DNA of 64,000 bases. It comes from CALMEC01 sp964628685 (GTDB lineage: Bacteria; Actinomycetota; Thermoleophilia; Miltoncostaeales; Miltoncostaeaceae). Both the position numbers and the translations under genes were made by a program. Every line of letters starts with the position of its first letter. The stretch's first letter is position 1. Positions 9,004-15,832 of this stretch are shown one piece after another. The stretch is from positions 248,001 through 312,000 of the forward strand of contig CAZVNM010000003.1 in NCBI GenBank assembly GCA_964628685.1, in the 5' to 3' direction. The notes under the pieces are model-generated. The model did no database searches and was not told the origin of the DNA. It worked only from the letters and a program-made list of their open reading frames with translations.

Positions 9004-9480
9004 TCGGGCCGGATGAAAGACCGTAGCAACCCCGCCGCGACTCGCGAAAGGGGCATTTCTCTCCTGTGCGGGGCTGTGGACAAATAATCGTCGTGGGTGC
9101 GGGAAAAACCGAGACGTTCTCCGGCCGTCGACCGATCCGTAACCACGAAAACATGATCATATGCAGGCGATATTCGAGTTGTCCACAGGGGTGTCCACAA
9201 CTGTGGAGGCGCGATCTGGCATCCTCGCGCGAGCGTGAGCGCGCCACGCGCGCGCCCCTCGTCACCGGGTGGGGACCGGTTCGGGCACGGCCGCCGAGTG
9301 CATCGCCTGGAGGGCCGGGCGGCCGGCCGGCCCGAGCGGTCGCAGACGGTGCGGGACGGGGGTCGCACGCCACGCTGGACGGACGCCCTCCGACCGGGGT
9401 GGGTCCTTTGGTAACCTCCTCCGACGCGATTCCGGCCGCGTGCCGGGGATTCGCGCGTGCAACCCGACCGAAGAAGAACA
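9004..9480. other. Divergent intergenic region with DnaA boxes; candidate origin half and rpmH promoter region
   Basis: 477 bp between the GHKL ATPase gene and rpmH. It has two perfect actinobacterial DnaA boxes, TTGTCCACA on the minus strand at 9075-9083 and on the plus strand at 9179-9187, plus GTGTCCACA at 9191-9199. Between them is a locally AT-richer stretch (about 9140-9178). A TAACCT near 9411 is a weak -10 candidate for rpmH. Together with the dnaA-dnaN gap this suggests an origin split around dnaA, as in Bacillus. Confidence 0.6.
9075..9199. promoter_or_regulatory. DnaA-box cluster
   Basis: Three boxes: TGTGGACAA (9075-9083, reverse complement TTGTCCACA), TTGTCCACA (9179-9187) and GTGTCCACA (9191-9199). 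The last two are only 3 bp apart in the same orientation, as expected for cooperative DnaA binding. Confidence 0.65.
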
Positions 9481-9615
9481 GTGAAGCGGACCTACCAGCC
9501 CAACAAGCGCAAGCGGAAGAAGACCCACGGTTTCCGGGTGCGGATGAGCACCCGTGCCGGACGCGCGATCCTGAAGCGCCGCCGGGACAAGGGCCGCGCC
9601 CGCCTCTCGGCGTAG
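9481..9615 (+). CDS. rpmH: 50S ribosomal protein L34
   Basis: 44 aa, strongly basic, with the invariant pattern KRTYQPNKRKRKKTHGFRVRM then AGRAILKRRRDKGRARLSA. It is a structural protein of the large ribosomal subunit. The GTG start at 9481 follows a purine-rich GAAGAAGAACA that can serve as ribosome binding site. It is the first gene of the plus-strand rpmH-rnpA-yidD-yidC-khpB-rsmG-parA-parB run. Confidence 0.96.
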   Translation: MKRTYQPNKRKRKKTHGFRVRMSTRAGRAILKRRRDKGRARLSA

Positions 9616-9625
9616 CGTTCGACGA

Positions 9626-10030
9626 GTGACGACCGCGGAGCAGGCCCCGCGCCCACGGCGCGGGCGACTCACCCGTTCGGGTGACTTCGACGCCGTGTAC
9701 CAGCGCGGCCGCTCGTCGGCCGGGCGGCACCTCGTCGTCTACGCGTTCGACCGTGATGCGGCCGGTGCCGAGGGCACCGCACGCCTGGGCCTGTCGGTCT
9801 CCAAGAAGGTCGGCGGCGCGGTCGAGCGCAACCGCGTGAAGCGGGTGGTGCGCGAGCAGTTCGCCGAGATCGCCCACCTGCTGCCGGCACGCCTTGACGT
9901 GGTCGTCATCGCGCGGCCGGGTGCGGCGGAGTACATCGAGGAACAGGGCGGGCCCGCGCTCGGCCGCCGTCTGCGCGAGCTTCTGGCGCGCGCGACCGGC
10001 GACGAGCGCCTGACGGACCAGCCGGCATGA
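9626..10030 (+). CDS. rnpA: Ribonuclease P protein component
   Basis: Protein subunit of RNase P, which with the RnpB RNA removes tRNA 5' leaders; 134 aa. The core pattern is RLTRSGDFDAVYQRGRS, then RLGLSVSKKVGGAVERNRVKRVVREQF, which holds the RNR-type basic helix of the family. The GTG start at 9626 is 10 nt after rpmH. Its end overlaps yidD by 4 nt (ATGA). Confidence 0.95.
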   Translation: MTTAEQAPRPRRGRLTRSGDFDAVYQRGRSSAGRHLVVYAFDRDAAGAEGTARLGLSVSKKVGGAVERNRVKRVVREQFAEIAHLLPARLDVVVIARPGAAEYIEEQGGPALGRRLRELLARATGDERLTDQPA

Positions 10031-10260
10031 TGACCCGCATCCTCCTGGCGCCCATCCGCGCCTATCAGCGGTTCGTGTCGCCGCTCACGCGCCGGCGCTG
10101 CAAGTACCTGCCGACCTGCTCCGAGTACGCCACGATGGCGATCCGCGAGTTCGGACCCGTGCGCGGGTTCATCCTGGCCGCATGGCGGCTCTTGCGGTGC
10201 AACCCGTGGTCGCACGGCGGCATCGACTATCCCTGTGACCAGCGGGTGTTTCGCCGGTGA
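10027..10260 (+). CDS. yidD: Membrane protein insertion efficiency factor YidD
   Basis: 77 aa with the family pattern YQRFVSPL, CKYLPTCSEYA, and NPWSHGGIDYP near the end. YidD is a small amphipathic protein at the inner face of the membrane that helps YidC/Sec insertion. The ATG overlaps the rnpA stop and the stop overlaps the yidC GTG, so all three are probably translationally coupled. Confidence 0.93.
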   Translation: MMTRILLAPIRAYQRFVSPLTRRRCKYLPTCSEYATMAIREFGPVRGFILAAWRLLRCNPWSHGGIDYPCDQRVFRR

Positions 10261-11231
10261 ACCCACTCTCATTCCTCGAACCGCCCCTCGAAAAGTTCCT
10301 GGTCTTCCTGAACCATCAGGGGGGCCTGACGATCGGCTGGGCCATCATCGCCCTCACGATCGTGGTGCGGATCATCATCCTGCCGCTGTTCGTCGCGCAG
10401 TACCGCTCGGCGCGGCGCATGCAGGAGATCGCGCCGCTGGTCAAGGAGACGCAGAAGCGCTTCAAACACGACCGGCGCAAACAGCAGGAAGAGATGATGA
10501 AGCTCTTCCAGGAGCACAAGGTCAACCCGTTCGGGTCGTGCCTGCCGATCCTGTTCCAGGCGCCGGTGTTCATCGCCCTCTACTTCGTGCTGCGCGACTT
10601 CACCAAGTCGCATTCGGTCGAGGGACCCCTGTCGTTCATGGGGATCATCCCGAACGTCGAGACGCAGTTCAGGGACCTGGGATGGGGCGCGGTCGTCCTG
10701 GGGATCATCTACGGCCTGTCCCAGCTGCTGGCCACCGAGGTCTCGTTCGCCACATCACCCCAGACGAGTGATCTGCAGCGCAAGATCTTCCGGTTCATCC
10801 CGATCTTCATCGTCGGTGGTCTCTTCCTGTACCCCAACGTCCCGTCGGGCCTCATCCTGTACTGGCTCACGACGAACCTGTGGACCGGCGGCCAGCAGGT
10901 GGTGCTGAAGCGGCGCCTGGGTCCACTTCAGGTGAAGGACATCAGTGAGCTGCGGGCACAGGCCGCGGTCGAGGAGACTCCGGAACCCCCCAGGCCCAAG
11001 CCGAAGCCGAAGTCCAAGAAGTCGGTGCGGGCGGCGGCGGCGGCCGACGGCGACGCGCTGACGGCACCCGAGGCGCTGACCGCGCCCGAGGCCGAGGATG
11101 CGTCCGAGCGTGAGGCCAAACCTGCCAAGCAGGGCGCCGCGGGGCAGCGGTCCAATCAGAAACCGCGACAGGGGTCCGGGAGCGCAGGACAGCGTCCCGG
11201 CCATCGTCGCCGACCACCGAAGAAGCGATGA
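10257..11231 (+). CDS. yidC: Membrane protein insertase YidC
   Basis: 324 aa, the short YidC form of Gram-positive bacteria without the large periplasmic domain. A first membrane segment (about 23-48) is followed by the basic cytoplasmic hairpin (QKRFKHDRRKQQEEMMKLF) and NPFGSCLPILFQAPVFIALYFVL; further membrane segments lie near residues 145-165, 175-195 and 205-220. The last 100 residues are a charged, Ala/Pro/Lys-rich tail that may contact ribosomes or the next gene product. The GTG start at 10257 overlaps yidD. Confidence 0.94.
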   Translation: MNPLSFLEPPLEKFLVFLNHQGGLTIGWAIIALTIVVRIIILPLFVAQYRSARRMQEIAPLVKETQKRFKHDRRKQQEEMMKLFQEHKVNPFGSCLPILFQAPVFIALYFVLRDFTKSHSVEGPLSFMGIIPNVETQFRDLGWGAVVLGIIYGLSQLLATEVSFATSPQTSDLQRKIFRFIPIFIVGGLFLYPNVPSGLILYWLTTNLWTGGQQVVLKRRLGPLQVKDISELRAQAAVEETPEPPRPKPKPKSKKSVRAAAAADGDALTAPEALTAPEAEDASEREAKPAKQGAAGQRSNQKPRQGSGSAGQRPGHRRRPPKKR

Positions 11232-11710
11232 GCGACGACATCACCGACAGGTTGCAGCGGGTCTTCGAGGCGGTGCTGACGGGGATGGGCCTCGAGGGGT
11301 CGGTCACCGTGGCGGACGCCGGCGACTCGATCGCGGTCACGGTCGACGGCGACGACCTCGACGCCATGATCGGGCGCGAGGGTGTGGTCATCGACGCCTT
11401 GCAGTACCTGGCGCACCAGATGGCGCTTCGGTCCGGTGCTCAGACCGGGCGGGTCGTGGTCGACGTGGCCGGCTACCGGGACCGTCGTCGTCGTCAGCTG
11501 GAGAAGCTCGCCGAGCACGCCGCCAACGAGGCTGTGAAGTACTCGGAGGAGATCGAACTCGACGCGATGACGCCACAGGATCGGCGCATCGTCCACATGG
11601 CGCTGGCCGAGCGGACCGACATCGTCACGCGCAGCGAGGGGCAGGAGCCGAACCGACGGATCGTCGTCGAGCCGGCGACGGGCGACGACGACGGTGGCTC
11701 GGACGACTGA
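11228..11710 (+). CDS. khpB: KH/R3H single-stranded nucleic acid binding protein (Jag/KhpB)
   Basis: 160 aa. A KH domain around residues 25-80 has the loop IGREGVVIDALQYL; an R3H domain follows with YRDRRRRQLEKLAEHAANEA and MTPQDRRIVHMAL, including the R-x3-H spacing. KhpB binds RNA with KhpA and influences cell-division and envelope gene expression in firmicutes. No N-terminal Jag domain is present, so this is the short form. The ATG overlaps the yidC stop by 4 nt. The C-terminal tail is acidic (GDDDGGSDD). Confidence 0.92.
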   Translation: MSDDITDRLQRVFEAVLTGMGLEGSVTVADAGDSIAVTVDGDDLDAMIGREGVVIDALQYLAHQMALRSGAQTGRVVVDVAGYRDRRRRQLEKLAEHAANEAVKYSEEIELDAMTPQDRRIVHMALAERTDIVTRSEGQEPNRRIVVEPATGDDDGGSDD

Positions 11711-12455
11711 CCCCGGGGCGCCGGCCGGGGCGTCGGCGGGTGTTTCACGTGAAACATCGGGTCCGGCCGCACGGTTGGTCGAGCTGGCCCGTGCGATGGG
11801 GGTCGCGCTGGACGTCGCCTCCGCGGCGGCGCTGGTCGCCCTGTTCGACCGACTGACGCTCGAACCGCAGAACCTGACCGCCATCGATCACGTGCCGGAG
11901 GCCGTCGATCGGCACCTGGCCGACAGCGTCGCCGGTCTGACCGTGCCGGCGGTGGCCGACGCCGAATCGGTGGTGGACATCGGCAGCGGCGGGGGCTTTC
12001 CGGGGCTGGTCCTGGCACGACTGATGCCGGATCGTGCGGTCACGCTGGTGGAGAGCGAGCGGCGAAAGGCCGACTGGCTGACCCGCGCGGCGGCGGACTC
12101 ACCTAACGTACGGATCGTGGCGGACCGAGCGGAGACCCTCGCGAAGGGGGAGCGAGAGGCGTGGGATGTGGCGACGGCGCGTGCGGTCGCCGCGACGCCG
12201 GTGCTCCTCGAGCTGGCCGCGCCGCTCGTCCGGGTGGACGGCGCCCTGGTCGCGTGGCGCGGACCGTCGGATGCGGATCCCACCGCCGCCGACCGCGATG
12301 CCGCGTCGCAGCTGGGATTGCGGCACGAGCGCACGACGCCCGTGACCCCGTTTCCCGGGGCCGAGCGGGCGCTGGTGGTGTGGCGCAAGGTGTCGCCCAC
12401 CCCGGCGCGCTACCCGCGACGACCGGGCCGCGCGGCGAAACGGCCGATCGCATGA
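11694..12455 (+). CDS. rsmG: 16S rRNA (guanine-N7) methyltransferase RsmG
   Basis: SAM-dependent enzyme that makes m7G527 in 16S rRNA, 253 aa from the GTG at 11694. The SAM motif is VVDIGSGGGFPGLVLA, followed by a later acidic VTLVESERRKADWL. The first 30 residues are low in complexity and encode VSRET, which is the translation of a perfect parS site (11741-11756). A later start, such as the TTG just before VELARAMG, would place parS outside the protein. It overlaps khpB by 17 nt and parA by 4 nt (ATGA). Confidence 0.9.
   Translation: MARTTDPGAPAGASAGVSRETSGPAARLVELARAMGVALDVASAAALVALFDRLTLEPQNLTAIDHVPEAVDRHLADSVAGLTVPAVADAESVVDIGSGGGFPGLVLARLMPDRAVTLVESERRKADWLTRAAADSPNVRIVADRAETLAKGEREAWDVATARAVAATPVLLELAAPLVRVDGALVAWRGPSDADPTAADRDAASQLGLRHERTTPVTPFPGAERALVVWRKVSPTPARYPRRPGRAAKRPIA
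11741..11756. promoter_or_regulatory. parS site 1
   Basis: TGTTTCACGTGAAACA, the perfect 16-bp palindromic consensus bound by ParB. It lies inside the N-terminal codons of rsmG, about 0.7 kb before parA. Confidence 0.95.
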
Positions 12456-13201
12456 TCTACGCCGTCGTCAACCAGAAGGGCGGTGTCGGCAAGACGACGA
12501 CCGCCGTCAACCTGGCCGCCGCGCTGGGTGGGTTGGGTCGTCGCACGCTGCTCGTGGACCTCGATCCTCAGGCCAACTGCTCGAGCGGCGTCGGGGTGCA
12601 CGCGGCCGAACCGAACATGGCCGATGTGATGCTGGACGGGTTGCCGCTCGCGCGAATCGTCGTGCCGACGGCGTTCGAGGGTCTGTGGCTCGCCCCCAGT
12701 TCGCCGGACCTGGCCGGTGCGGCCGTGATCCTGCCCAATGCCGAGGACCGGGAGCACATCCTGCAGCGGGCGCTCGCCCCGGTCGCCCCCGGGTACGACG
12801 CGGTCGTCATCGACTGTGCGCCGTCGCTTGACCTGCTGACCGTCAACGCCCTGGTCGCGGCCAATCGGCTGATCGTGCCGGTCCAGTGCGAGTTCTATGC
12901 GCTCGAGGGGCTCAGCCGGCTGATGGAGACCGTGACCGCGGTGCAGGGGGCGCTCAACCCCGATCTGCGGGTGACCGGCATGCTCATGACCATGCACGAT
13001 CCGCGCACACGCATCAGCGGCGAGGTTGTGGCCGAGGTGCGGCGCCACTTCGGCGACCTGGCGTTCCGGACCGTCGTGCCGCGCAACGTGCGGCTGGCCG
13101 AGGCGCCGTCGCACGGCAAGCCGGTGTCAAGCTACGACCCGGCGTCGGCCGGGACCGTCGCCTACGGACAGCTCGCACGGGAGGTGCTGGCACGTGACTG
13201 A
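12452..13201 (+). CDS. parA: Chromosome partitioning ATPase ParA (Soj)
   Basis: 249 aa deviant Walker ATPase that forms ATP-dependent dimers on nucleoid DNA and moves ParB-parS complexes. Deviant Walker A is KGGVGKTT (residues 9-16), Walker A' LLVDLDPQAN, Walker B VVIDCAPSLDLLT. There is no N-terminal DNA-binding extension, so it is the chromosomal type Ib-like form. The ATG at 12452 overlaps the rsmG stop; the last codons overlap parB by 8 nt. Confidence 0.95.
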   Translation: MIYAVVNQKGGVGKTTTAVNLAAALGGLGRRTLLVDLDPQANCSSGVGVHAAEPNMADVMLDGLPLARIVVPTAFEGLWLAPSSPDLAGAAVILPNAEDREHILQRALAPVAPGYDAVVIDCAPSLDLLTVNALVAANRLIVPVQCEFYALEGLSRLMETVTAVQGALNPDLRVTGMLMTMHDPRTRISGEVVAEVRRHFGDLAFRTVVPRNVRLAEAPSHGKPVSSYDPASAGTVAYGQLAREVLARD

Positions 13202-14141
13202 CCGATCGCCGCGACTGGGCCGTGGCCTCGATGCGCTCTTGGGAGGTGGGGTGCGTGCCCGACAGGAGCGCGAGACCACGCCGGAGCGGCCGTCACCACC
13301 GGGTCCCGCGGATCCGGGTGGGGAGCCGGCCGCCACCAGCACGGCCGTGCCGACGGAGGGTGATCTGGTGCTCCTCGCGGTGGAGCGCATCGCGCCCAAC
13401 CCCGATCAGCCGCGCCGGCACTTCGATGAGGAGGCGCTGGAGGCGCTGGCCGAGTCGATCCGGGAGAGCGGCCTGGTGCAGCCGGTCGTCGTGCGCCCGA
13501 CGTCCGAGGGACGCTTCGAGCTCATCGCCGGTGAGCGGCGGTGGCAGGCCAGCCGCAGGGCGGGGCTCGGCGAGATCCCGGCGATCGTGCGCGACGCCGA
13601 CGAGCGGGAGCGGCTGGAGCTCGCGCTGGTGGAGAACGTGGTGCGGGAGGACCTCAACCCGATGGAGCTCTCCCGCGCGGTCGCGGCGCTCGTCGAGGAC
13701 TTCGGTCGCACGCACGAGGAGGTCGCACGCACGCTCGGGCGAAGCCGTCCCACCATCTCGAATGTGCTGCGGCTCCTGGAGCTGCCCGATGCGGTGCAGG
13801 ATCTCGTCGCGGCGGGGGCACTGGCCGAGGGGCATGCGCGCGCCGTGCTGATGGCGGACGGGGCGGCGGCGCGGCGGCGCCTGGCCGAACGCATCGTGGC
13901 CGAGGGGATGACGGTACGTCAGGCGGAGGCTGCGGCGCGGGGCGAGGAGCGCAGGCGCATGCCGTCACGGGCCCCCGCGCACGAGCCGCGACCGGCCGAA
14001 GCACGGGCGATCGACGTGCTCTACGGGGTGTTCGAGGTGCCGGTCCACGTCCGCGCCGGAAAGGGCGAGGCGGCGGTGGTGGAGCTGCGCTTCCCGGACC
14101 AGGAGAGCCTGCAGCGCGCGCTGGATCGTCTGCAGGACTGA
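13194..14141 (+). CDS. parB: Chromosome partitioning protein ParB (Spo0J)
   Basis: CTP-dependent DNA clamp that loads at parS, 315 aa. The N-terminus LGRGLDALLGG is the usual ParA-interacting peptide. The CTP-binding ParB/Srx domain contains NPDQPRRHFDEEALEALAESI, IAGERRWQASRRAG and ALVENVVREDLNPMELSRA. A helix-turn-helix follows (EVARTLGRSRPTISNVLRLLELP), then the C-terminal dimer domain ending in LQRALDRLQD. The GTG at 13194 overlaps parA. A parS site begins 1 bp after the stop. Confidence 0.96.
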   Translation: MTDRSPRLGRGLDALLGGGVRARQERETTPERPSPPGPADPGGEPAATSTAVPTEGDLVLLAVERIAPNPDQPRRHFDEEALEALAESIRESGLVQPVVVRPTSEGRFELIAGERRWQASRRAGLGEIPAIVRDADERERLELALVENVVREDLNPMELSRAVAALVEDFGRTHEEVARTLGRSRPTISNVLRLLELPDAVQDLVAAGALAEGHARAVLMADGAAARRRLAERIVAEGMTVRQAEAAARGEERRRMPSRAPAHEPRPAEARAIDVLYGVFEVPVHVRAGKGEAAVVELRFPDQESLQRALDRLQD

Positions 14142-14157
14142 CGTTTCACGTGAAACA
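14142..14157. promoter_or_regulatory. parS site 2
   Basis: CGTTTCACGTGAAACA matches 15 of 16 consensus bases, with the 14-bp core perfect. It lies immediately after the parB stop codon, about 2.4 kb from site 1, close to the origin as expected. Confidence 0.92.
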
Positions 14158-14285
14158 CCGGCCCGGTTCGTCCTGGCGGTCGGGTGGCGGGGATGAGACG
14201 CGGCGACGAGACGCGGTCGTCCGTGAGCGACGGTGCTCGGGTGCGGCCGGGCGGACACGGTCGGCCCGGCGGTGCGTGGACGGAG

Positions 14286-14318
14286 GCCGGAAAACCCCGA
14301 CGATCGGGGTGTTCCGGC
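14286..14318 (-). terminator. Hairpin between parB and tRNA-Ile
   Basis: Long imperfect hairpin: GCCGGAA/TTCCGGC outer arms and CCCCGA/TCGGGG inner arms around a CGA loop, with one A-G mismatch. On the minus strand the inner hairpin is followed by TTTT, so it can end tRNA-Ile transcription; it may also stop parAB transcription on the plus strand. Confidence 0.6.
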
Positions 14319-14331
14319 GTTCCCGCCACGA

Positions 14332-14405
14332 TGGGCGATCCTGGACTCGAACCAGGGACCTCATCCTTATCAGGGATGCGCTCTAACCACCTGAGCTAAT
14401 CGCCC
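14332..14405 (-). tRNA. tRNA-Ile (anticodon GAT)
   Basis: 74-nt cloverleaf on the minus strand. Acceptor stem GGGCGAT/ATCGCCC, D arm GCTC/GAGC with an AGGTGGTTA loop, anticodon arm CATCC-CTGATAA-GGATG with GAT in the loop, T arm CCTGG-TTCGAGT-CCAGG, discriminator A. CCA is not encoded. It stands alone; no tRNA-Ala or rRNA gene is next to it here. Confidence 0.97.
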
Positions 14406-14538
14406 CGAAGCGACTGGGAAGGGTAGCAGAGCCGGGTGCCGGGGGGCACGCGTCGCCCGCCGTCGTCCCGTCGTGGGTTTTGAAGCCGCGCGAGTTGTCA
14501 ACGACACCGATGACAGGCGTCCCGCTGGGGACGCGGGC

Positions 14539-14544
14539 TACAAT
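14539..14544 (+). promoter_or_regulatory. -10 element of the bifunctional nuclease gene
   Basis: TACAAT is a good sigma-70-type -10 box, 32 bp before the ATG at 14577. No clear -35 lies at 16-18 bp. A CCCGC/GCGGG hairpin-forming repeat directly precedes it, and TGTCA/TGACA inverted arms lie at 14496-14514. Confidence 0.5.
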
Positions 14545-14576
14545 GACCACAATCCGCGAGGAGGTCGGCAGCACCG

Positions 14577-15059
14577 ATGCACGAGATGGTCATCTACGGC
14601 GTCAGCTTCGACATGGTGGGCAAGCAGCCCATCGTGCTGCTGAAGACCGTGACGGGCAACAAGTTCCTCCCGATCTGGATCGGTCATGCTGAGGCCGCGG
14701 CGATCCTGATGAAGCTGCAGGGCACCGAGTCGCCGCGTCCGATGACCCACGATCTGTTCACCGACGTCCTCGAGGAGCTCGACTCGCGGATCGAGCGGGT
14801 CACCGTGACCGACCTGAAGGACAACACCTTCTACGCGCTCATCACGATGATGCACGAGAAGCAGGAGATCCAGGTCGATTCTCGTCCTAGTGACGCGATC
14901 GCCCTCGCGGTGCGCTGTAACGCGCCCATCTTCGCCACCGACGACCTGATCGCCGAGAGCGCGATCGAGTTCGAGGAGGAGCCGGACGACCCGGAGGAGA
15001 TGGTCAACCAGTTCAAGGAGTTCCTGGACCAGGTGTCGCCGGACGACTTCGCGTCGTAG
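14577..15059 (+). CDS. Bifunctional nuclease family (DUF151) protein
   Basis: 160 aa. The BFN/DUF151 core is seen in KQPIVLLKT.TGNKFLPIWIGHAEAAAI, then RPMTHDLF, and the C-terminal half with VDSRPSDAIALAVR and APIFATDDLIAE. Family members have been reported with RNase and DNase activity, but the in vivo role in actinobacteria is unclear. The first of two in-frame ATGs (14577) follows GAGGAGG at 12 nt, a rather long spacing. It is transcribed alone, away from tRNA-Ile. Two perfect palindromes follow the stop. Confidence 0.9.
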   Translation: MHEMVIYGVSFDMVGKQPIVLLKTVTGNKFLPIWIGHAEAAAILMKLQGTESPRPMTHDLFTDVLEELDSRIERVTVTDLKDNTFYALITMMHEKQEIQVDSRPSDAIALAVRCNAPIFATDDLIAESAIEFEEEPDDPEEMVNQFKEFLDQVSPDDFAS

Positions 15060-15252
15060 TCACCGGCTGCACCCCGACCGGCTGCCGGGATCCCGGCGTG
15101 ACGATGGGGACGTCCCCGTCCACGAAGCCGACGCCGGAGCCGCTCTTCCTCGATGCTCATCCACCGCGTTGTGGCCACCCGGCCCCGGTTCGATCCGGGA
15201 TGCCCACGGTGCGCCGCTCCCGCACGCCGCCGTCGCCGCGCCGGCAGGGCCT
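15060..15252. other. Spacer with two perfect palindromes after the BFN gene
   Basis: It contains the 14-bp palindrome GCCGGGATCCCGGC (15084-15097) and the 12-bp palindrome GGGGACGTCCCC (15106-15117), 8 bp apart, starting 24 bp after the BFN stop. They may act as terminator hairpins or as protein-binding dyads. No gene is seen up to the start of the repeat array. Confidence 0.5.
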
Positions 15253-15389
15253 GCGGTCACGGTCCGTGGATCCAGCGGTCGCCGAAGTCGTCTCGCCGCG
15301 TGACATGTCGCAGATGTGGGCGTAGACGGCCTCCAGATGGTGATTTCGGTGGTCGCGTCGGTGTATCGCGGCAGCGGTGCGGGGGTCTT
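15253..15389 (-). repeat. Repeat unit A, most distal and most decayed
   Basis: 137 bp. A one-base deletion in the WRPFDAH region and an 11-bp loss that removes the RGGPAE codons break the frame, yet the final DDFGDRWIHGP codons and TGA are intact. The conserved hairpin of the other units is lost. Confidence 0.85.
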
Positions 15390-15539
15390 GCGGTCCGGGT
15401 CTGTGGATCCAGCGGTCCCGCCGAAGTCGTCTTCGGCGGGTCCGCCGCGTGACGTGTCGTGGATGTGGGTGTCGAACGGCTTCCACATGGCGATTTCGGT
15501 GGTCGCGCCGTCGTAGCGCAGTAGCGGTGCGGGGGTCTA
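15390..15539 (-). repeat. Repeat unit B
   Basis: 150 bp. Open on the minus strand from an LRYDGA equivalent to SRGGPAEDDFG; then two extra bases shift the frame before the WIH segment. It has the best hairpin, CCCGCCGAAG/CTTCGGCGGG with a TCGT loop (15417-15440). Confidence 0.85.
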
Positions 15540-15686
15540 GGGTCAGGGTCCGTGGATGCAGCGGTCGTCGAAGTCGTCTTCGGTGGGTCCGCTGCGTGGC
15601 GTGTCGTGGATTCGGGGGTCGGACGGTCTCCACGTGGTGATTTCGGTGGTCGCGCCGGCGTAGCGCGGCAGCGGGTGCGGGGGCGT
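15540..15686 (-). repeat. Repeat unit C
   Basis: 147 bp. One continuous minus-strand frame, RYAGATTEITTWRPSDP to EDDFDDRCIHGP and TGA, with several amino-acid differences from unit D but no frameshift. It lacks an upstream gene body in frame and a start codon. Confidence 0.85.
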
Positions 15687-15832
15687 GCGGTCAGGGTCCG
15701 TGGATCCAGCGGTCGCCGAAGTCGTCTTCGGCCGGTCCGCCTCGTGACATGTCGTAGATGTGGGCGTCGAACGGCCTCCACATCGTGATCCCGGTCATCG
15801 CCCCGGCGTAGCGCAGCAGTGGGTGCGGGGGT
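15687..15832 (-). repeat. Repeat unit D, the functional gene end
   Basis: 146 bp. Encodes the C-terminus of the 15691-16473 gene from HPLLRYAGAMTG to RWIHGP and the TGA at 15693-15691. Hairpin GCCGAAG/CTTCGGC with a TCGT loop lies at 15715-15732. Confidence 0.85.

Larger units (their letters stand above)
15253..15832 (-). repeat. Array of four ~146-bp tandem direct repeats (C-terminal cassettes)
   Basis: Four head-to-tail units: A 15253-15389 (137 bp), B 15390-15539 (150 bp), C 15540-15686 (147 bp), D 15687-15832 (146 bp). Each reads on the minus strand as the last ~45 codons of the adjacent gene, ending in a form of DDFGDRWIHGP and a stop. Unit D is the real 3' end of that gene. Unit C keeps one open frame to the identical stop; B and A carry small indels that break the frame. 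There are no unique spacers between units. This looks like repeated duplication of a gene end, with the extra copies diverging. Confidence 0.9.

Noticed and set aside
15170..15215. tRNA-like T-arm CCCGGTTCGATCCGGG
   Set aside because: The stem does not pair with a 7-nt loop and no acceptor, D or anticodon arm can be built around it.
15253..15832. CRISPR array
   Set aside because: Units are about 146 bp, diverged, directly abutting, and have no unique spacers; they also encode a gene end.
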